The notes: generated from the sequence alone by a model not told the origin. A stretch of 64,000 nt of DNA from Gemmiger gallinarum (GCF_014982805.1 NZ_JADCKC010000003.1:124001-188000); one strand, 5' to 3'; positions 16,131 through 25,030 are shown, numbered from the stretch's first letter. Numbers and translations: made by a program.

Positions 16131-18440
16131 TTATATGACAGCCTGCCAGGATGCGTAGAGGGCGTATCCCTGCAGGATGACAAACGATGTGAGGCAGAGG
16201 ACGGCATACACGGCTCCCCGTCCCAGGCTGCGGCGCAGGCAGCAGCTTTTGTTGGAATGCACCAGCACCAGAACCAGCGGCAGTACCGGCAGCCAGTAGC
16301 GCCCCTGCACCCCAAAGATGGTGGTGTAGTTGATGGGCGTCCAGCTGAGGGCCGCAAAGAAGGTCAGGCCCACCACGCACAGAGCGATCAGCCCCGTCCA
16401 CAGGCGGGTGCGCGGGGCAAGACGGGCGGTCTCATCCTCGGCAAGAGGAAGCGCCGCTGCGGCCAGTGCCGCCAGCAGGCCAATGCCCAGCAGCCAGCTG
16501 ACCTCCACACGGTAGACAATGGGCTCGCCCAGCACCGTGCCCAGGACGCCCTGCAGCCACAGTGCCCCCTGCTCCGCCACTGAGCGCAGCAGCAGTTTGA
16601 TGGTTGCCGGGACATTGCGGCAGATATACCCCGCCGAGAAAGTATAGATGGAGTCGCCGTTGGGCTGAATGCCTTCCGCCAGCTGCTCCGGCGTGAGGCC
16701 GCCCCACATATGGGTCAGCCGATAGAGCATCACCGGCACAGCCGCCAGCACGCAGAGCCCCGGCACAAGGAAAAAGATCTTTTTGGCCCTGGGGTGCCGT
16801 CTTACATTCCAGTATACGATCCCCAGCAGGACGGCGGCTGTTGCCAGAGCAACGCCGCCCTTCACCAGGCCGACGTTGTCCACATCACGGGTGGCATAGA
16901 GCAAAGCGCCCATATTTGCCTGTCCCCAGAACAGCAGGGCCAGCAGCAATCCTGCCGCCTTGACGACGGTTCCCGGGCGCAGCTGAATCCCCTGTGTCCC
17001 GCCAATCCGGTAGCGCTTGTCCGGGCGGCCAGCCTTCCAGTCCAGATTTACCGCCGGGATAATAAGGCAGAGAAGCACCACAGGAAGGTAAATTGCCTTG
17101 GCCGGACCAATGCAGGCCGTGAGAATCAGCAGTGCCGCCAGTTCCCCGGGGCGGGCTGCATGCCGCCGCAGAGCAAAGCACAGCGCCGTAAAGGCATAGC
17201 ACATTCCCAGGACCAGCGCATCGGCGGAAAGGCTTCCGGCCAGCTGCAGCGACATGGGCAAAAGCGCCGCTGCCGCAAAAAGCCACCGCTGATTTTTGGC
17301 CGCCAGGCGTACTCCCAGCGCCGACAGGGCAAGATACAAAACCAGGTTGCCCAAGCGCCCCATCAGAAGCATGGCAAAAAAGTTGAGGCCCAGCAGTCGG
17401 GCAAGGGCGATGCCCGCCGTCTGGCCAAGGTAAAGATACCAGATTCGGCCGGTCATGTCCACCGAAATCTCGGTGCGGGTATCCGGCACACCGCCGCCCG
17501 GTTGGGCAAGGCCTTTCCCCATGGTCTTGTAGGCAAAGATGCCGATGTCTCCGGTCCGGTCTCCAAAATAGGGTGCATCACAGGCACGGACCAGAAGGGT
17601 GCCGTCCTCCGACAGCACCGGCTGCCCCAGCAGCCTGCCGGCATACTGATACGCCACCGCAAGATGGGTGTACTCATCGGGGGCAACCAGCGACGGCGTC
17701 ACCACTGTAAACGCCGCTCCCAGCAGGCCGCCGCAGATCAGCATAGCCAGCACCGGGCGGGCTTTGCGTCCCAGCAGCAGCCAGAATCCCACCGCCACGG
17801 CGGCGAGAATAAGGACCGCCGGGATCAGCAGCACCCTGCCCGACCAGTTGCCGGAGTAATCCGCCACATACTGCAGGGCTATGGTTGCATTCAGGGAACC
17901 GTTTTCATCGCACAGAGCCATCTCGTCCACCTGGGCGTCGCTGGCCCAGATGCCCACCTTACAGCCCTCATCCAAACCGCCGATGGCTCCCGTCCACAGA
18001 TACAAAAGCAGCGTTTCGTCCTGCTCCGGCGTGTACGGTTGGGAAAAGACAAAGGTCTCAAATGTGTTGTCCCGCAGTTCGGCACACAGAAGCTCTCCGC
18101 GGGCCAGTTTTCTTCCGTCGGTGGAGTACAGTTCCACTGCCATGGTGCCTGTGGAAAAGGCATGATTATAGGTCGTCACATCCAGCCGCACACCGTACAG
18201 TGTCTGCCCGGCCGACAGATGGATCGTCTGTGTCAGGATCTCCGTCTGCTCCTCGGTTTTTGTGGGGATCTCTATGGTGCGGGAATAGTCATCGTTGATG
18301 ATCTCGTAAACCGGCTGATCATTCACCGACGATGCCAGATCATAGTGTACCCAGGCAGCTGCCAATATACAGACCGCCACGGCCAGCAGCCAGCCGAACC
18401 ACAGGCGGTGCCGACAGAGAAACTCCTTGACCTTTTCCAT
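16131..18440 (-). CDS. DUF2142-like polytopic membrane protein
   Basis: The 769-residue product has one N-terminal membrane helix (WLLAVAVCILAAAWV) and an exposed beta-rich region to about residue 200 (IHLSAGQTLYGVRLDVTTYN). About ten to twelve hydrophobic segments follow. The segment VAPDEYTHLAVAYQYAGRLL is the acidic-loop motif of the DUF2142/GT-C-like family, thought to be membrane glycosyltransferases or polymer-linked proteins. Donor and acceptor are unknown. Start supported by AAAGGA. It heads a probable operon with DUF1858, trmK, nif3 and rqcH. Confidence 0.8.
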   Translation of the reverse strand: MEKVKEFLCRHRLWFGWLLAVAVCILAAAWVHYDLASSVNDQPVYEIINDDYSRTIEIPTKTEEQTEILTQTIHLSAGQTLYGVRLDVTTYNHAFSTGTMAVELYSTDGRKLARGELLCAELRDNTFETFVFSQPYTPEQDETLLLYLWTGAIGGLDEGCKVGIWASDAQVDEMALCDENGSLNATIALQYVADYSGNWSGRVLLIPAVLILAAVAVGFWLLLGRKARPVLAMLICGGLLGAAFTVVTPSLVAPDEYTHLAVAYQYAGRLLGQPVLSEDGTLLVRACDAPYFGDRTGDIGIFAYKTMGKGLAQPGGGVPDTRTEISVDMTGRIWYLYLGQTAGIALARLLGLNFFAMLLMGRLGNLVLYLALSALGVRLAAKNQRWLFAAAALLPMSLQLAGSLSADALVLGMCYAFTALCFALRRHAARPGELAALLILTACIGPAKAIYLPVVLLCLIIPAVNLDWKAGRPDKRYRIGGTQGIQLRPGTVVKAAGLLLALLFWGQANMGALLYATRDVDNVGLVKGGVALATAAVLLGIVYWNVRRHPRAKKIFFLVPGLCVLAAVPVMLYRLTHMWGGLTPEQLAEGIQPNGDSIYTFSAGYICRNVPATIKLLLRSVAEQGALWLQGVLGTVLGEPIVYRVEVSWLLGIGLLAALAAAALPLAEDETARLAPRTRLWTGLIALCVVGLTFFAALSWTPINYTTIFGVQGRYWLPVLPLVLVLVHSNKSCCLRRSLGRGAVYAVLCLTSFVILQGYALYASWQAVI

Positions 18441-18487
18441 AATGCGGTTCCTTTCCCGTTGCTCCCAAACTGTTGCATACAGGGTTT

Positions 18488-18516
18488 ATGATATCACAGT
18501 GCGGATAAAATCGCAA
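18488..18516 (-). promoter_or_regulatory. Promoter of the DUF2142-like gene operon
   Basis: On the minus strand TTGCGA (18511-18516) and TATCAT (18488-18493) are 17 bases apart, about 50 bases upstream of the start codon. Confidence 0.65.
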
Positions 18517-18529
18517 CCGGGCGCAAAGT

Positions 18530-20014
18530 TCAGCTGTTTTTGCGGTAGAGATACCAGACGATTGTGCCCTCTCCCCCGTCGTATTCCGCCTGCGCGGTGA
18601 GGGAGTAGTCAAAGCGCTTGTCCAGAGCCGGGTCGAGAGAGACGGCATAGTCCACCGCTCCCGACTGCATCAGGGCATCCTGCTGTGCCTGCTGCTCCGG
18701 CATGGGCAGGTTGGTCACACAGAAAAACCGGCAGGGCGGCTGTACCCCTGTGACCGTATAAAAGCCGCCGTCCAGCGTACCGTAATTGAGCAGTGAGCCG
18801 CCGTCTGCCTGGATGATCGCCGCAAACTGATACTGCGGCAGTGCTTCCGCCGGGCGGAGCATCTGCCCCACATTATGGCAGGTCAGCAGGCAGAAGGCCA
18901 GCGCAGCCGCGCCACCGGCGGCAGGGAGGGTCTTTCGCAGCCCTTTGCCGGGCAGGCGCACTTTGCCTGCCGTCCGGACGATGGGGACAATGCCGGGGGC
19001 TGCAAACACCGCAAAGGGTAAAAAGTAATAGACGTGATAGGCTCCCTTGGCAAAACTTGTGGCAGCCAGCCCCAGCGCCAGCACTGCTGCCGAGGCTGCG
19101 GCATCATACCGGCGGCGAAGCACCAGCCATCCAAGGCCCAGCGCCGCCAGCACCGCAAACAGCGGGGTGTCGTGGCAGCCCCAGTAAACTTTCTGCACGA
19201 TAGCAAACAGAGCAGCGGCAACGCCGGCGGTCTCTTGCCCTCCCCCGCTGTACAGGAAAAGGTTGTCCCCGAAATAGACACCGAAGAAATCTCCCAGCGC
19301 ATGGTTCCATCCAAAGTAGACAAGCCACGGTAGAGTCGAGAGCGCCATACCGCCCAAGTAGGCGGCACAGCTGAGACCCAGCTGCCGCAGCCAGCCCGCC
19401 CGCAGGTAGAGAACGGCAAGCACCAGCACCCAGCCCAGAAAGAACCCCATCATGGTAAACTTGACCCACAGCACACATCCGGCCCCAAAGCCAAGAACCC
19501 CCACCCGCACAAGGGACAGGGGGCATCGGTCAGGCTGCGGTTTTGCTGCGAAGGCCAGTACCTCATACAGGGCCCAGGCCAGCAGGGGCAGGCAGAATTC
19601 CTCGGCGCTGCCGCCGTGAGCAAAAGCCTGTCCCGCCGCTGCGGCAGCCCCCACCGGCAGCACCCACGCCGGATGCAGCGGCCCGGTGAAAACTTCCGCC
19701 GTTCGCAGTGACCAGTAGAGAAAGGCGGCAAAAGCGGCCACCTCCAACACAAAAACCCCGAGGAATCCCGTGTGATCCACACACCAGCCCACCCCATAAA
19801 TCAGATAGAGCAGCGGCCCTTTATGGTCGAAGACATCCCGGTAGAGCACGCTGCCGTTCATCATGGCCTTGCCCATGGTATAAAAGATGTTGGCGTCCAT
19901 CCAGTCGTTGAGCGGGTACAGCGGCGACGACTTGGAACAGACTGCCAGAAGCACCGCCGCGGCAATCAGACACCACAGTCCCCTTTTGACCACCGGTGAT
20001 TTTGCAGGTTGCAT
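18530..20014 (-). CDS. Polytopic membrane protein, GT-C/GT39-like
   Basis: The 494-residue product begins with a membrane helix after MQPAKSPVVKRGLW. A DWMDANIFYTMGKAMMNG segment and the motif YRDVFDHKGPLLYLIYGVGW follow; the latter resembles the first periplasmic loop of GT39/GT-C lipid-phosphosugar-dependent glycosyltransferases. Roughly nine to eleven hydrophobic segments and a C-terminal exposed domain are visible. Substrate is unknown. The start has a GGGGGGA SD; the frame is open upstream into a terminator region. It is one of four large multi-spanning proteins in this window. Confidence 0.75.
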   Translation of the reverse strand: MQPAKSPVVKRGLWCLIAAAVLLAVCSKSSPLYPLNDWMDANIFYTMGKAMMNGSVLYRDVFDHKGPLLYLIYGVGWCVDHTGFLGVFVLEVAAFAAFLYWSLRTAEVFTGPLHPAWVLPVGAAAAAGQAFAHGGSAEEFCLPLLAWALYEVLAFAAKPQPDRCPLSLVRVGVLGFGAGCVLWVKFTMMGFFLGWVLVLAVLYLRAGWLRQLGLSCAAYLGGMALSTLPWLVYFGWNHALGDFFGVYFGDNLFLYSGGGQETAGVAAALFAIVQKVYWGCHDTPLFAVLAALGLGWLVLRRRYDAAASAAVLALGLAATSFAKGAYHVYYFLPFAVFAAPGIVPIVRTAGKVRLPGKGLRKTLPAAGGAAALAFCLLTCHNVGQMLRPAEALPQYQFAAIIQADGGSLLNYGTLDGGFYTVTGVQPPCRFFCVTNLPMPEQQAQQDALMQSGAVDYAVSLDPALDKRFDYSLTAQAEYDGGEGTIVWYLYRKNS

Positions 20015-20035
20015 TCTGTTTCCCCCCTGTGCATC

Positions 20036-20086
20036 AAAAGGGCGCGCTGCCCCGGGCATATGCCCAAAGGGAAGCGCGCCCTTTTT
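20036..20086 (-). terminator. Intrinsic terminator after the zinc-ribbon gene
   Basis: GGGCGCGCT (20040-20048) pairs with AGCGCGCCC (20073-20081). T-runs follow in both directions, so it may work both ways. It lies after the zinc-ribbon gene and before the GT-C-like gene on the minus strand. Confidence 0.88.
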
Positions 20087-20121
20087 GTTGCAAAACGTTT
20101 GGCTGCCGATACGGTCAGAAA

Positions 20122-20397
20122 TCAGTTCTGGCGCATCTTGGCGAAGCACTCGCTGCAGTAGACCGGACGGTCCTCGCGAGGCTGGAAAGGCACCTTGCAG
20201 GCCTTGCCGCAGCTGGCGCAGACAGCGTCGAACATCTGGCGCTCACCACGGGTAGCGTTCTTGCGGGCATCGCGGCAGGGCTTGCAGCGCTGGGGCTGGT
20301 TCTCGAAACCACGGCTGGCGTAGAACTCCTGCTCGCCGGCGGTCCAGACGAACTCCTTGCCGCAATCCTTGCATACTAAAGTCTTGTCTTCGAACAT
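20122..20397 (-). CDS. Small zinc-ribbon protein
   Basis: The 91-residue product contains three CxxC pairs (CKDCGKEF, CKPCRDAR, CASCGKAC) and a closing CSECF. This is the pattern of the probable zinc-binding domain found in many small Clostridia proteins. The GEQEFYASRGFENQPQRC segment is typical of that family. Function is unknown; nucleic-acid or protein binding is inferred. Start MFEDKTLVC was chosen because of the GAGGAG SD. A tRNA-like sequence lies in its upstream region. Confidence 0.88.
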   Translation of the reverse strand: MFEDKTLVCKDCGKEFVWTAGEQEFYASRGFENQPQRCKPCRDARKNATRGERQMFDAVCASCGKACKVPFQPREDRPVYCSECFAKMRQN

Positions 20398-20424
20398 AGT
20401 GGGTATCTCCTCTTTGTTTAGTTT

Positions 20425-20495
20425 TGCCCGCGGAAGGATTTCAACCGACACCTTTGGTTAAGGACCAACGCTCTGAATGTTAAGCTACTGGGGGC
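20425..20495 (-). other. Degenerate tRNA-like element (closest to tRNA-Lys CUU)
   Basis: Read on the minus strand, the 71 bases follow the tRNA plan. A GCCCCCA/CGCGGGC acceptor (5 of 7 pairs) is followed by a GCTT/GAGC D-stem. An anticodon arm TTGG-TCCTTAA-CCAA would place CTT as anticodon, and an AAGGT variable loop comes next. The T-loop is TTGAAAT. It departs from a working tRNA in key places: no GG in the D-loop, C instead of U33, G instead of C56, mismatches in the T-stem and no encoded CCA. A decayed tRNA gene or a tRNA mimic in the leader of the zinc-ribbon gene are both possible. Confidence 0.55.
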
Positions 20496-20534
20496 ATATA
20501 TTGCCTGGCCTTTTGCAGCCGGGTTCCAAATAAA

Positions 20535-21083
20535 TCATGGCGCGCCGCGCAGCTTGCGGCGGGCACGTGCCAGGGCATTTTCCACTGCTTTGGGCTCACG
20601 GCCCAGCAGCTGGGCCGTACGGGCCACCGTACAGCCGTCCATGGCGCAGAACAGCACGCTGCGTTCCAGAGGGGAAAGCTGCGTCTCCATCCGGCGCATC
20701 ACATCGTCGAAGGCCTCCCCCGCAATGGCAAGCTCCTCCGGGCCCGGCGTGGCCGAGTCCTCCGGCAGCGGCACGCTGGTGTTCAGCGGCGCATGCTTTT
20801 TGCGCAGTGCGGCACGGCAGGCATCCTGCTGTGCATGGACGATGCAGGCCGAGGCATAGGCGGCAAAGCCGGTGCCCTGGCCGGGGTCGTAGCTGCGGAC
20901 GGCATCGAACAGGCCGATCAGTCCCTCCTGCACCGCATCCTCAAAATCGAGGCCGGGAGCCGCACAGTTGGCGGCGCCTCTGCGGATGGCAGGCATCATG
21001 CGCGCGATCAGCGCCGCCAGCGAGGTTTCATCGCCGGACTTTGCCTTATCAATCAGCGCGGGGTCCAAATGCTGCATTGCCAT
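20535..21083 (-). CDS. RNA polymerase sigma factor, sigma-70 family
   Basis: The 182-residue product has a region 2 (FEDAVQEGLIGLFDAVRSYD followed by FAAYASACIVHAQQDACR) and a region 4 helix-turn-helix (LSPLERSVLFCAMDGCTVAR then QLLGREPKAVENALARARR). This gives a compact sigma of the SigH/sporulation or ECF-like type. No anti-sigma gene is adjacent. Start codon could be the first or third residue (MAMQ). A consensus-like promoter lies 30 bases upstream. Target genes cannot be told from the window. Confidence 0.9.
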   Translation of the reverse strand: MAMQHLDPALIDKAKSGDETSLAALIARMMPAIRRGAANCAAPGLDFEDAVQEGLIGLFDAVRSYDPGQGTGFAAYASACIVHAQQDACRAALRKKHAPLNTSVPLPEDSATPGPEELAIAGEAFDDVMRRMETQLSPLERSVLFCAMDGCTVARTAQLLGREPKAVENALARARRKLRGAP

Positions 21084-21113
21084 GCCTCCTGCCGGGCATC
21101 CACGAATGTAATC

Positions 21114-21142
21114 ATTCTACCGTTTGAAGAAAGATTTGTCAA
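21114..21142 (-). promoter_or_regulatory. Promoter of the sigma factor gene
   Basis: On the minus strand TTGACA (21137-21142) and TAGAAT (21114-21119) are separated by 17 bases. Confidence 0.8.
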
Positions 21143-21195
21143 CAAATTTTTATAGTCGAAAAGCTTTGTTTCGGCCATATTTCACAAGTTCCGGC

Positions 21196-21247
21196 AAAAA
21201 AAAGGGACGGTGTAACCGCCCCCCTGCCGGGAACAGTCACACCGTCC
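21196..21247 (-). terminator. Intrinsic terminator after the oadB-oadG-like pair
   Basis: GGACGGTGT (21205-21213) pairs with ACACCGTCC (21238-21246). On the minus strand it is followed by a run of T, ending the transcript after the small OadG-like gene. Confidence 0.88.
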
Positions 21248-21302
21248 GATGCCGGGCCGCGGCAGCCGGGCATCAAAGTGCCGGCTGTCCGGACTTCCGG
21301 AC

Positions 21303-21443
21303 TCACTGCTTTTTGGAATCGTTGGAGAACAGCTGGTTGAACAGATAAACCAGCGCGATCAGGATGAGGGTGACGATAAAAACACCCATCCAGCCCTGGA
21401 GAGACTTCATCAGGACCGGCACAAACGTATCCATATTGAACAT
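21303..21443 (-). CDS. Small OadG-like membrane subunit
   Basis: This 46-residue frame starts MFNMDTFVPVLMKSLQGWMG, followed by one membrane helix (VFIVTLILIALVYLFNQLF) and a short charged tail ending SKKQ. The size, the GWMGVF entry to the helix and the position directly after oadB fit the small gamma/OadG-type subunit that stabilises sodium-pumping decarboxylases. The SD is AAAGGGG, and the gap to oadB is 19 bases. It is easy to miss by length cut-offs. Confidence 0.78.
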   Translation of the reverse strand: MFNMDTFVPVLMKSLQGWMGVFIVTLILIALVYLFNQLFSNDSKKQ

Positions 21444-21462
21444 AGCGTACCCCTTTCTCGGC

Positions 21463-22584
21463 TCAGCCGAACAGGGCCAGGATCATGCCGCCGGCAATGA
21501 CGGATGCGATCTGGCCGGAAACGTTGACACCCACCGCGTGCATGAGCAGGAAGTTCTGGTTGTCCTCCTTGAGGCCCATCTGATTGATGACACGGGCCGA
21601 CATGGGGAAGGCGGAAATGCCTGCCGCACCGATCATGGGGTTGATCTTTTCCTTGCTGAAAACATTGTACAGCTTGGCAATAAAGACGCCGCCCACCGTG
21701 TCGAAGATGAAGGCGATCAGGCCCAGGCAGAGGATCATCAGCGTCTGGGCGTTGAGGAAGCTTTCCGCCTGCATCTTGGTGGCCACGGTCAGGCCCAGGA
21801 ACAGGGTGATAAGGTTGGCCAGGACTTTCTGGGCCGTCTCGGACAGGCCGTCCAGAACGCCGCACTCACGGATCAGGTTGCCGAACATGAGGAAGCCGAT
21901 GAGAGCCACACTGCGGGAGGCAAAGATGCCCGCGACAACGGTGATGAAGATGGGGAACAGAATCTTGGTGGTCTTGGAGACGCTCTTCTCCGCGTATTTC
22001 ATGCGGATCTGACGTTCTTTTTTGGTGGTGACCATGCGGATGACAGGGGGCTGGATGATGGGCACCAGCGCCATATAAGAGTAGGCCACCACAATGATGG
22101 CACCGATATACTGGGTCTGCATATAGTTGCCCACAAAGATGGTGGTGGGGCCGTCCGCAGCGCCGATGATGGCGATGGATGCCGCGTCCCGGATGTCAAA
22201 GCCCAGCAGCGTGGCCAGGCAGAGGGTGAAGAAGATGCCGAACTGTGCCGCCGCGCCGAAAATCATCAGCTTGGGATTGGACAGCAGGGGCGTGAAATCG
22301 ATCATGGCGCCGATGCCCACAAACAGCAGCAGCGGGAACAGCTCATTGGCAATGCCCGCGTCAAACAGGACATCCAGGATGCCCACCTCGGTGACGCCGT
22401 CAATGACCTGCGTCACCGCACCGGACAGGGGCAGGTTGACCAGAATGGTGCCGAATCCGATGGGCAGCAGCAGCGAGGGTTCCATCTGCTTTTTGATGGC
22501 CAGATAGATCAGCAGGGCGCCGATGACCCACATGACAACCTGCTGCCACTGGATGTTGAGCACATTTCCGAATAATGCCTCCAT
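21463..22584 (-). CDS. oadB: Sodium-translocating decarboxylase, beta subunit
   Basis: OadB/GcdB-type subunits decarboxylate carboxybiotin and couple this to Na+ export. The 373-residue multi-spanning protein contains the conserved IGAADGPTTIFVGNYM, LFVGIGAMIDFTPLLSNP and GAAGISAFPMSARVINQMG segments. Start MEALFGNVLNIQWQQV was chosen from the GAGAGGAG SD; the frame is open upstream without homology. Only a small OadG-like gene accompanies it. The carboxyltransferase and biotin-carrier subunits are not in the window, so the acid decarboxylated (oxaloacetate, methylmalonyl-CoA or glutaconyl-CoA) cannot be told. Confidence 0.92.
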   Translation of the reverse strand: MEALFGNVLNIQWQQVVMWVIGALLIYLAIKKQMEPSLLLPIGFGTILVNLPLSGAVTQVIDGVTEVGILDVLFDAGIANELFPLLLFVGIGAMIDFTPLLSNPKLMIFGAAAQFGIFFTLCLATLLGFDIRDAASIAIIGAADGPTTIFVGNYMQTQYIGAIIVVAYSYMALVPIIQPPVIRMVTTKKERQIRMKYAEKSVSKTTKILFPIFITVVAGIFASRSVALIGFLMFGNLIRECGVLDGLSETAQKVLANLITLFLGLTVATKMQAESFLNAQTLMILCLGLIAFIFDTVGGVFIAKLYNVFSKEKINPMIGAAGISAFPMSARVINQMGLKEDNQNFLLMHAVGVNVSGQIASVIAGGMILALFG

Positions 22585-22698
22585 AGAAAAACTCCTCTCA
22601 CACAAGTGCCGGCGATGTTGCGCCGGGAATGATTTCGCCCGTCCGCAGGGCTGCCGCGGGCAGAGCGATGGCCGCAGTGCGGGAGTGCCTCCGGGCAC

Positions 22699-22754
22699 AA
22701 AAAAGACTTCTGCCACAGTCCCCGCCTGCAGGCAGGTATGTGGCAAAAGTCTTG
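22699..22754 (-). terminator. Intrinsic terminator after the Asp-box lipoprotein gene
   Basis: A long stem pairs AAGACTT plus TGCCACA (22703-22717) with TGTGGCA plus AAGTCTT (22739-22753). On the minus strand it is followed by TTTTTT. Confidence 0.88.
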
Positions 22755-22891
22755 CTTTTTGATCCGGTTGCGGGCGGTTGCCGGTATGTCGCAGTCCGTT
22801 ACGGCCAGTCGCCGCAAGCTACTCCCTTTTGCACTTTCTATTATGAGAAAATGCCGCCCGTTTGTCAAGAATGATTCCAGGATTTTTTCTT

Positions 22892-24451
22892 TCAGCTCTG
22901 TATATGGACCCGGCCGCCGTACTGCCAGTGTCCGGTCAGATCGGTGGCGGTGAATTCCGCCGCCCAGTTGCCCATGGGTTCCTGGGTAAAACGGGCCTTC
23001 CAGCCGTCCTCCGTACGGGTCAGGCTGTCCAGGCGGTAGATCCAGTAGACCTCCTCCAGCTCGGCATCGGTCCAGGGCATATTGATGGGGGTCCAGCTCT
23101 GTCCTGCATCGGTGGAAACGTAGACTTCCGGCCAGTTGTCCTCCGTCCGGGTCTCCAGTGAGATCATGACCGTTCCGTCCTCGGTAATGGAGGCACCGCA
23201 GATGCTCCGTTCTCCCGGCAGGGTATCGCTTACCGACTGCCAGGTTGCCCCGCCGTCCTTAGTCAGCGAGAGGGCGCGCCAGCAGCCCCCGCCCATGGTC
23301 CAGTTGCCTCCGGCCGCCGCCAGCCCCATGCCGTTTGGCAAAAGCTGCGCCACACGGCGGTCCAGGGTGGCATCCTCGGTGCTGCCCAGGCTCATCTCCG
23401 ACCAGGTGGCGCCGTCGTCCATACTGTAAACCAGGGTGGCATCGTTGCCGCCCAGCAAAAATGCCACCGGGCCGCCCTCCTCATCCGAGATGGAGACGCT
23501 GGATCTTGTAATATCGGTATAATCATCCAGGCAGGCCTGTGCAAGGTCAGTGTACTGGGAAGGCAGTGCCTTCCAGGTTTCGCCCCAGTCCCGGGTGTAG
23601 CGCAGGCCGGTGTCCGAGACAAACACATCTTTCTTAGTGTAGCTTGCCGGATTGCCCAGCCACTGCTCCGGTTGGGCAGGGGCATAGCAGAAGCGGAGCA
23701 TCTGATCTCCATCCGCCGCGTCCTCCACCGTCAGCATCCACTGGGGACCGCCGTCCGCCGTGCCGTAAGCCCCCACCGCCGCCTGAGACAGGTCCAGTGT
23801 CCGGGGTGCCCCGCTGCGCATATCGACCATAGCCTCCCCCGCCGACGGCCTTGCAAAGGCTGTGAATCCTATGACCAGCCCCTCCGGCATGGTCTCCTGC
23901 AGAGCCGCCAGAGGCAGGGCTGCCAGGTTGGCGTTCAGCAAATCCGCCGAGAGGTTTTCATTATACCCGCCGGTGGGATCGTTGGAGTAGAGTGTGCCTG
24001 TTGTCCAGTAGGTGAGGACCTGCGTCCCGCTGTTCCAGTCGATGGTGAAGCCGCCCTCGTAACCGGGCGGGGTACCCAGGTAGCGGCTGATCCGAAAGTG
24101 TACGCCCCCGACATTGCCCGAAGGGTCCACATCCAGCCGAACTTCGTCCACATTGAACATGGGGCCCATCAGGTTTTCCTGCCGTTTTTCAAGCTCTTCC
24201 AGGAGAGGCGTTATCCCTTCCGCCAGGGGGTAAGGTTCGAGCCGGCAGACATTGTCCCCCTCCATGAGGCAGTCCTCTGAATCATTGATACCTTCATCCT
24301 CCCAGCCATCTCCGCTGACGGAACTGCCGGTAAAGGTATCCTGCAGCAGCTCTACCGTGTCGAAGATCGTCCAGGTCATCATGCGGCTGCATCCGGTCAG
24401 CATTCCTGCACAGAGCAGCACGGCGGTCAGACGCTGCCAGTTCTTTTTCAT
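22892..24451 (-). CDS. Lipoprotein with Asp-box (BNR/sialidase-type) repeats
   Basis: The 519-residue product has a signal peptide and lipobox (AVLLCAGMLTGCSRMM), so it is surface-anchored. Four Asp-box motifs of the form S/T-x-D-x-G-x-T/S-W are visible (TRDWGETW, SMDDGATW, TKDGGATW, STDAGQSW), suggesting a beta-propeller such as in sialidases and exo-alpha-glycan-binding proteins. The sialidase FRIP motif and arginine triad were not seen, so enzymatic activity is not supported. Start chosen from signal peptide and GGGGAG SD. Confidence 0.8.
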   Translation of the reverse strand: MKKNWQRLTAVLLCAGMLTGCSRMMTWTIFDTVELLQDTFTGSSVSGDGWEDEGINDSEDCLMEGDNVCRLEPYPLAEGITPLLEELEKRQENLMGPMFNVDEVRLDVDPSGNVGGVHFRISRYLGTPPGYEGGFTIDWNSGTQVLTYWTTGTLYSNDPTGGYNENLSADLLNANLAALPLAALQETMPEGLVIGFTAFARPSAGEAMVDMRSGAPRTLDLSQAAVGAYGTADGGPQWMLTVEDAADGDQMLRFCYAPAQPEQWLGNPASYTKKDVFVSDTGLRYTRDWGETWKALPSQYTDLAQACLDDYTDITRSSVSISDEEGGPVAFLLGGNDATLVYSMDDGATWSEMSLGSTEDATLDRRVAQLLPNGMGLAAAGGNWTMGGGCWRALSLTKDGGATWQSVSDTLPGERSICGASITEDGTVMISLETRTEDNWPEVYVSTDAGQSWTPINMPWTDAELEEVYWIYRLDSLTRTEDGWKARFTQEPMGNWAAEFTATDLTGHWQYGGRVHIQS

Positions 24452-25030
24452 CTTTCTCCCCTGCCTTTCGGCTCCCATCATACCCCGGGGGAAGGAATTT
24501 GTCCAGCCGGAAAAGCAGTCCCTTCTATACTTATATATAAGGAAGCGATTTTCTGACCGGGACAGGCAGATGGCCTTTTGCCGGGAGAGCAAGACTTTCG
24601 CTGCCGGATGGCAGTGGTCCGCCGGGTCCTGACCGCGCCTGCCGCCAGGGGGTTGCTTCCGTACACGGTATTCTCTCTTCAGACAGCCCGGGCGGGCGGA
24701 TTCCACTCCCTGCCATTTTCAAGCTTTCCTGCATGACTCCGTCCAGTCTGCTGTTTTCCAGTATGCCGCCGCGGCATCCATCTTTTCTTCCCAATTAGTC
24801 TCGCCATTTTCTAAAATTCATCTGTTTCAAGTTCTTTTTCTGCTATTATTTTTTGTTTTTTCTTAATTCTTATATCTTTTTTCAAGAGTTCCGGGCACCG
24901 CCTCCGGCCTTTCCCATCGCACATTTCAAAGCCAATAGCCGCCTGTAACGATTGCCTGTGCCGGTCCCTTTTGTTTTTCACGGAAGGACACAAATTGACG
25001 GTTGCCGCAGCATGCATGAATTTCTTTCAC
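24452..25030. other. Non-coding gap between divergent lipoprotein gene and ilvA
   Basis: No convincing gene is present. The part nearest the lipoprotein gene holds an A/T-rich box (TATATAAGTATA on the minus strand, about 24527-24540), likely its promoter. 24810-24880 is unusually A/T-rich. A 68-codon minus-strand frame at 24811-25017 lacks an SD and similarity. Confidence 0.5.

Noticed and set aside
20425-20495. Functional tRNA-Lys gene
   Set aside because: Several invariant tRNA positions are changed (U33, C56, D-loop GG) and there is no CCA, so it is reported only as a tRNA-like element.
24811-25017. 68-codon minus-strand frame in the ilvA upstream gap
   Set aside because: No SD, no similarity and placed across an A/T-rich non-coding stretch; treated as non-coding.
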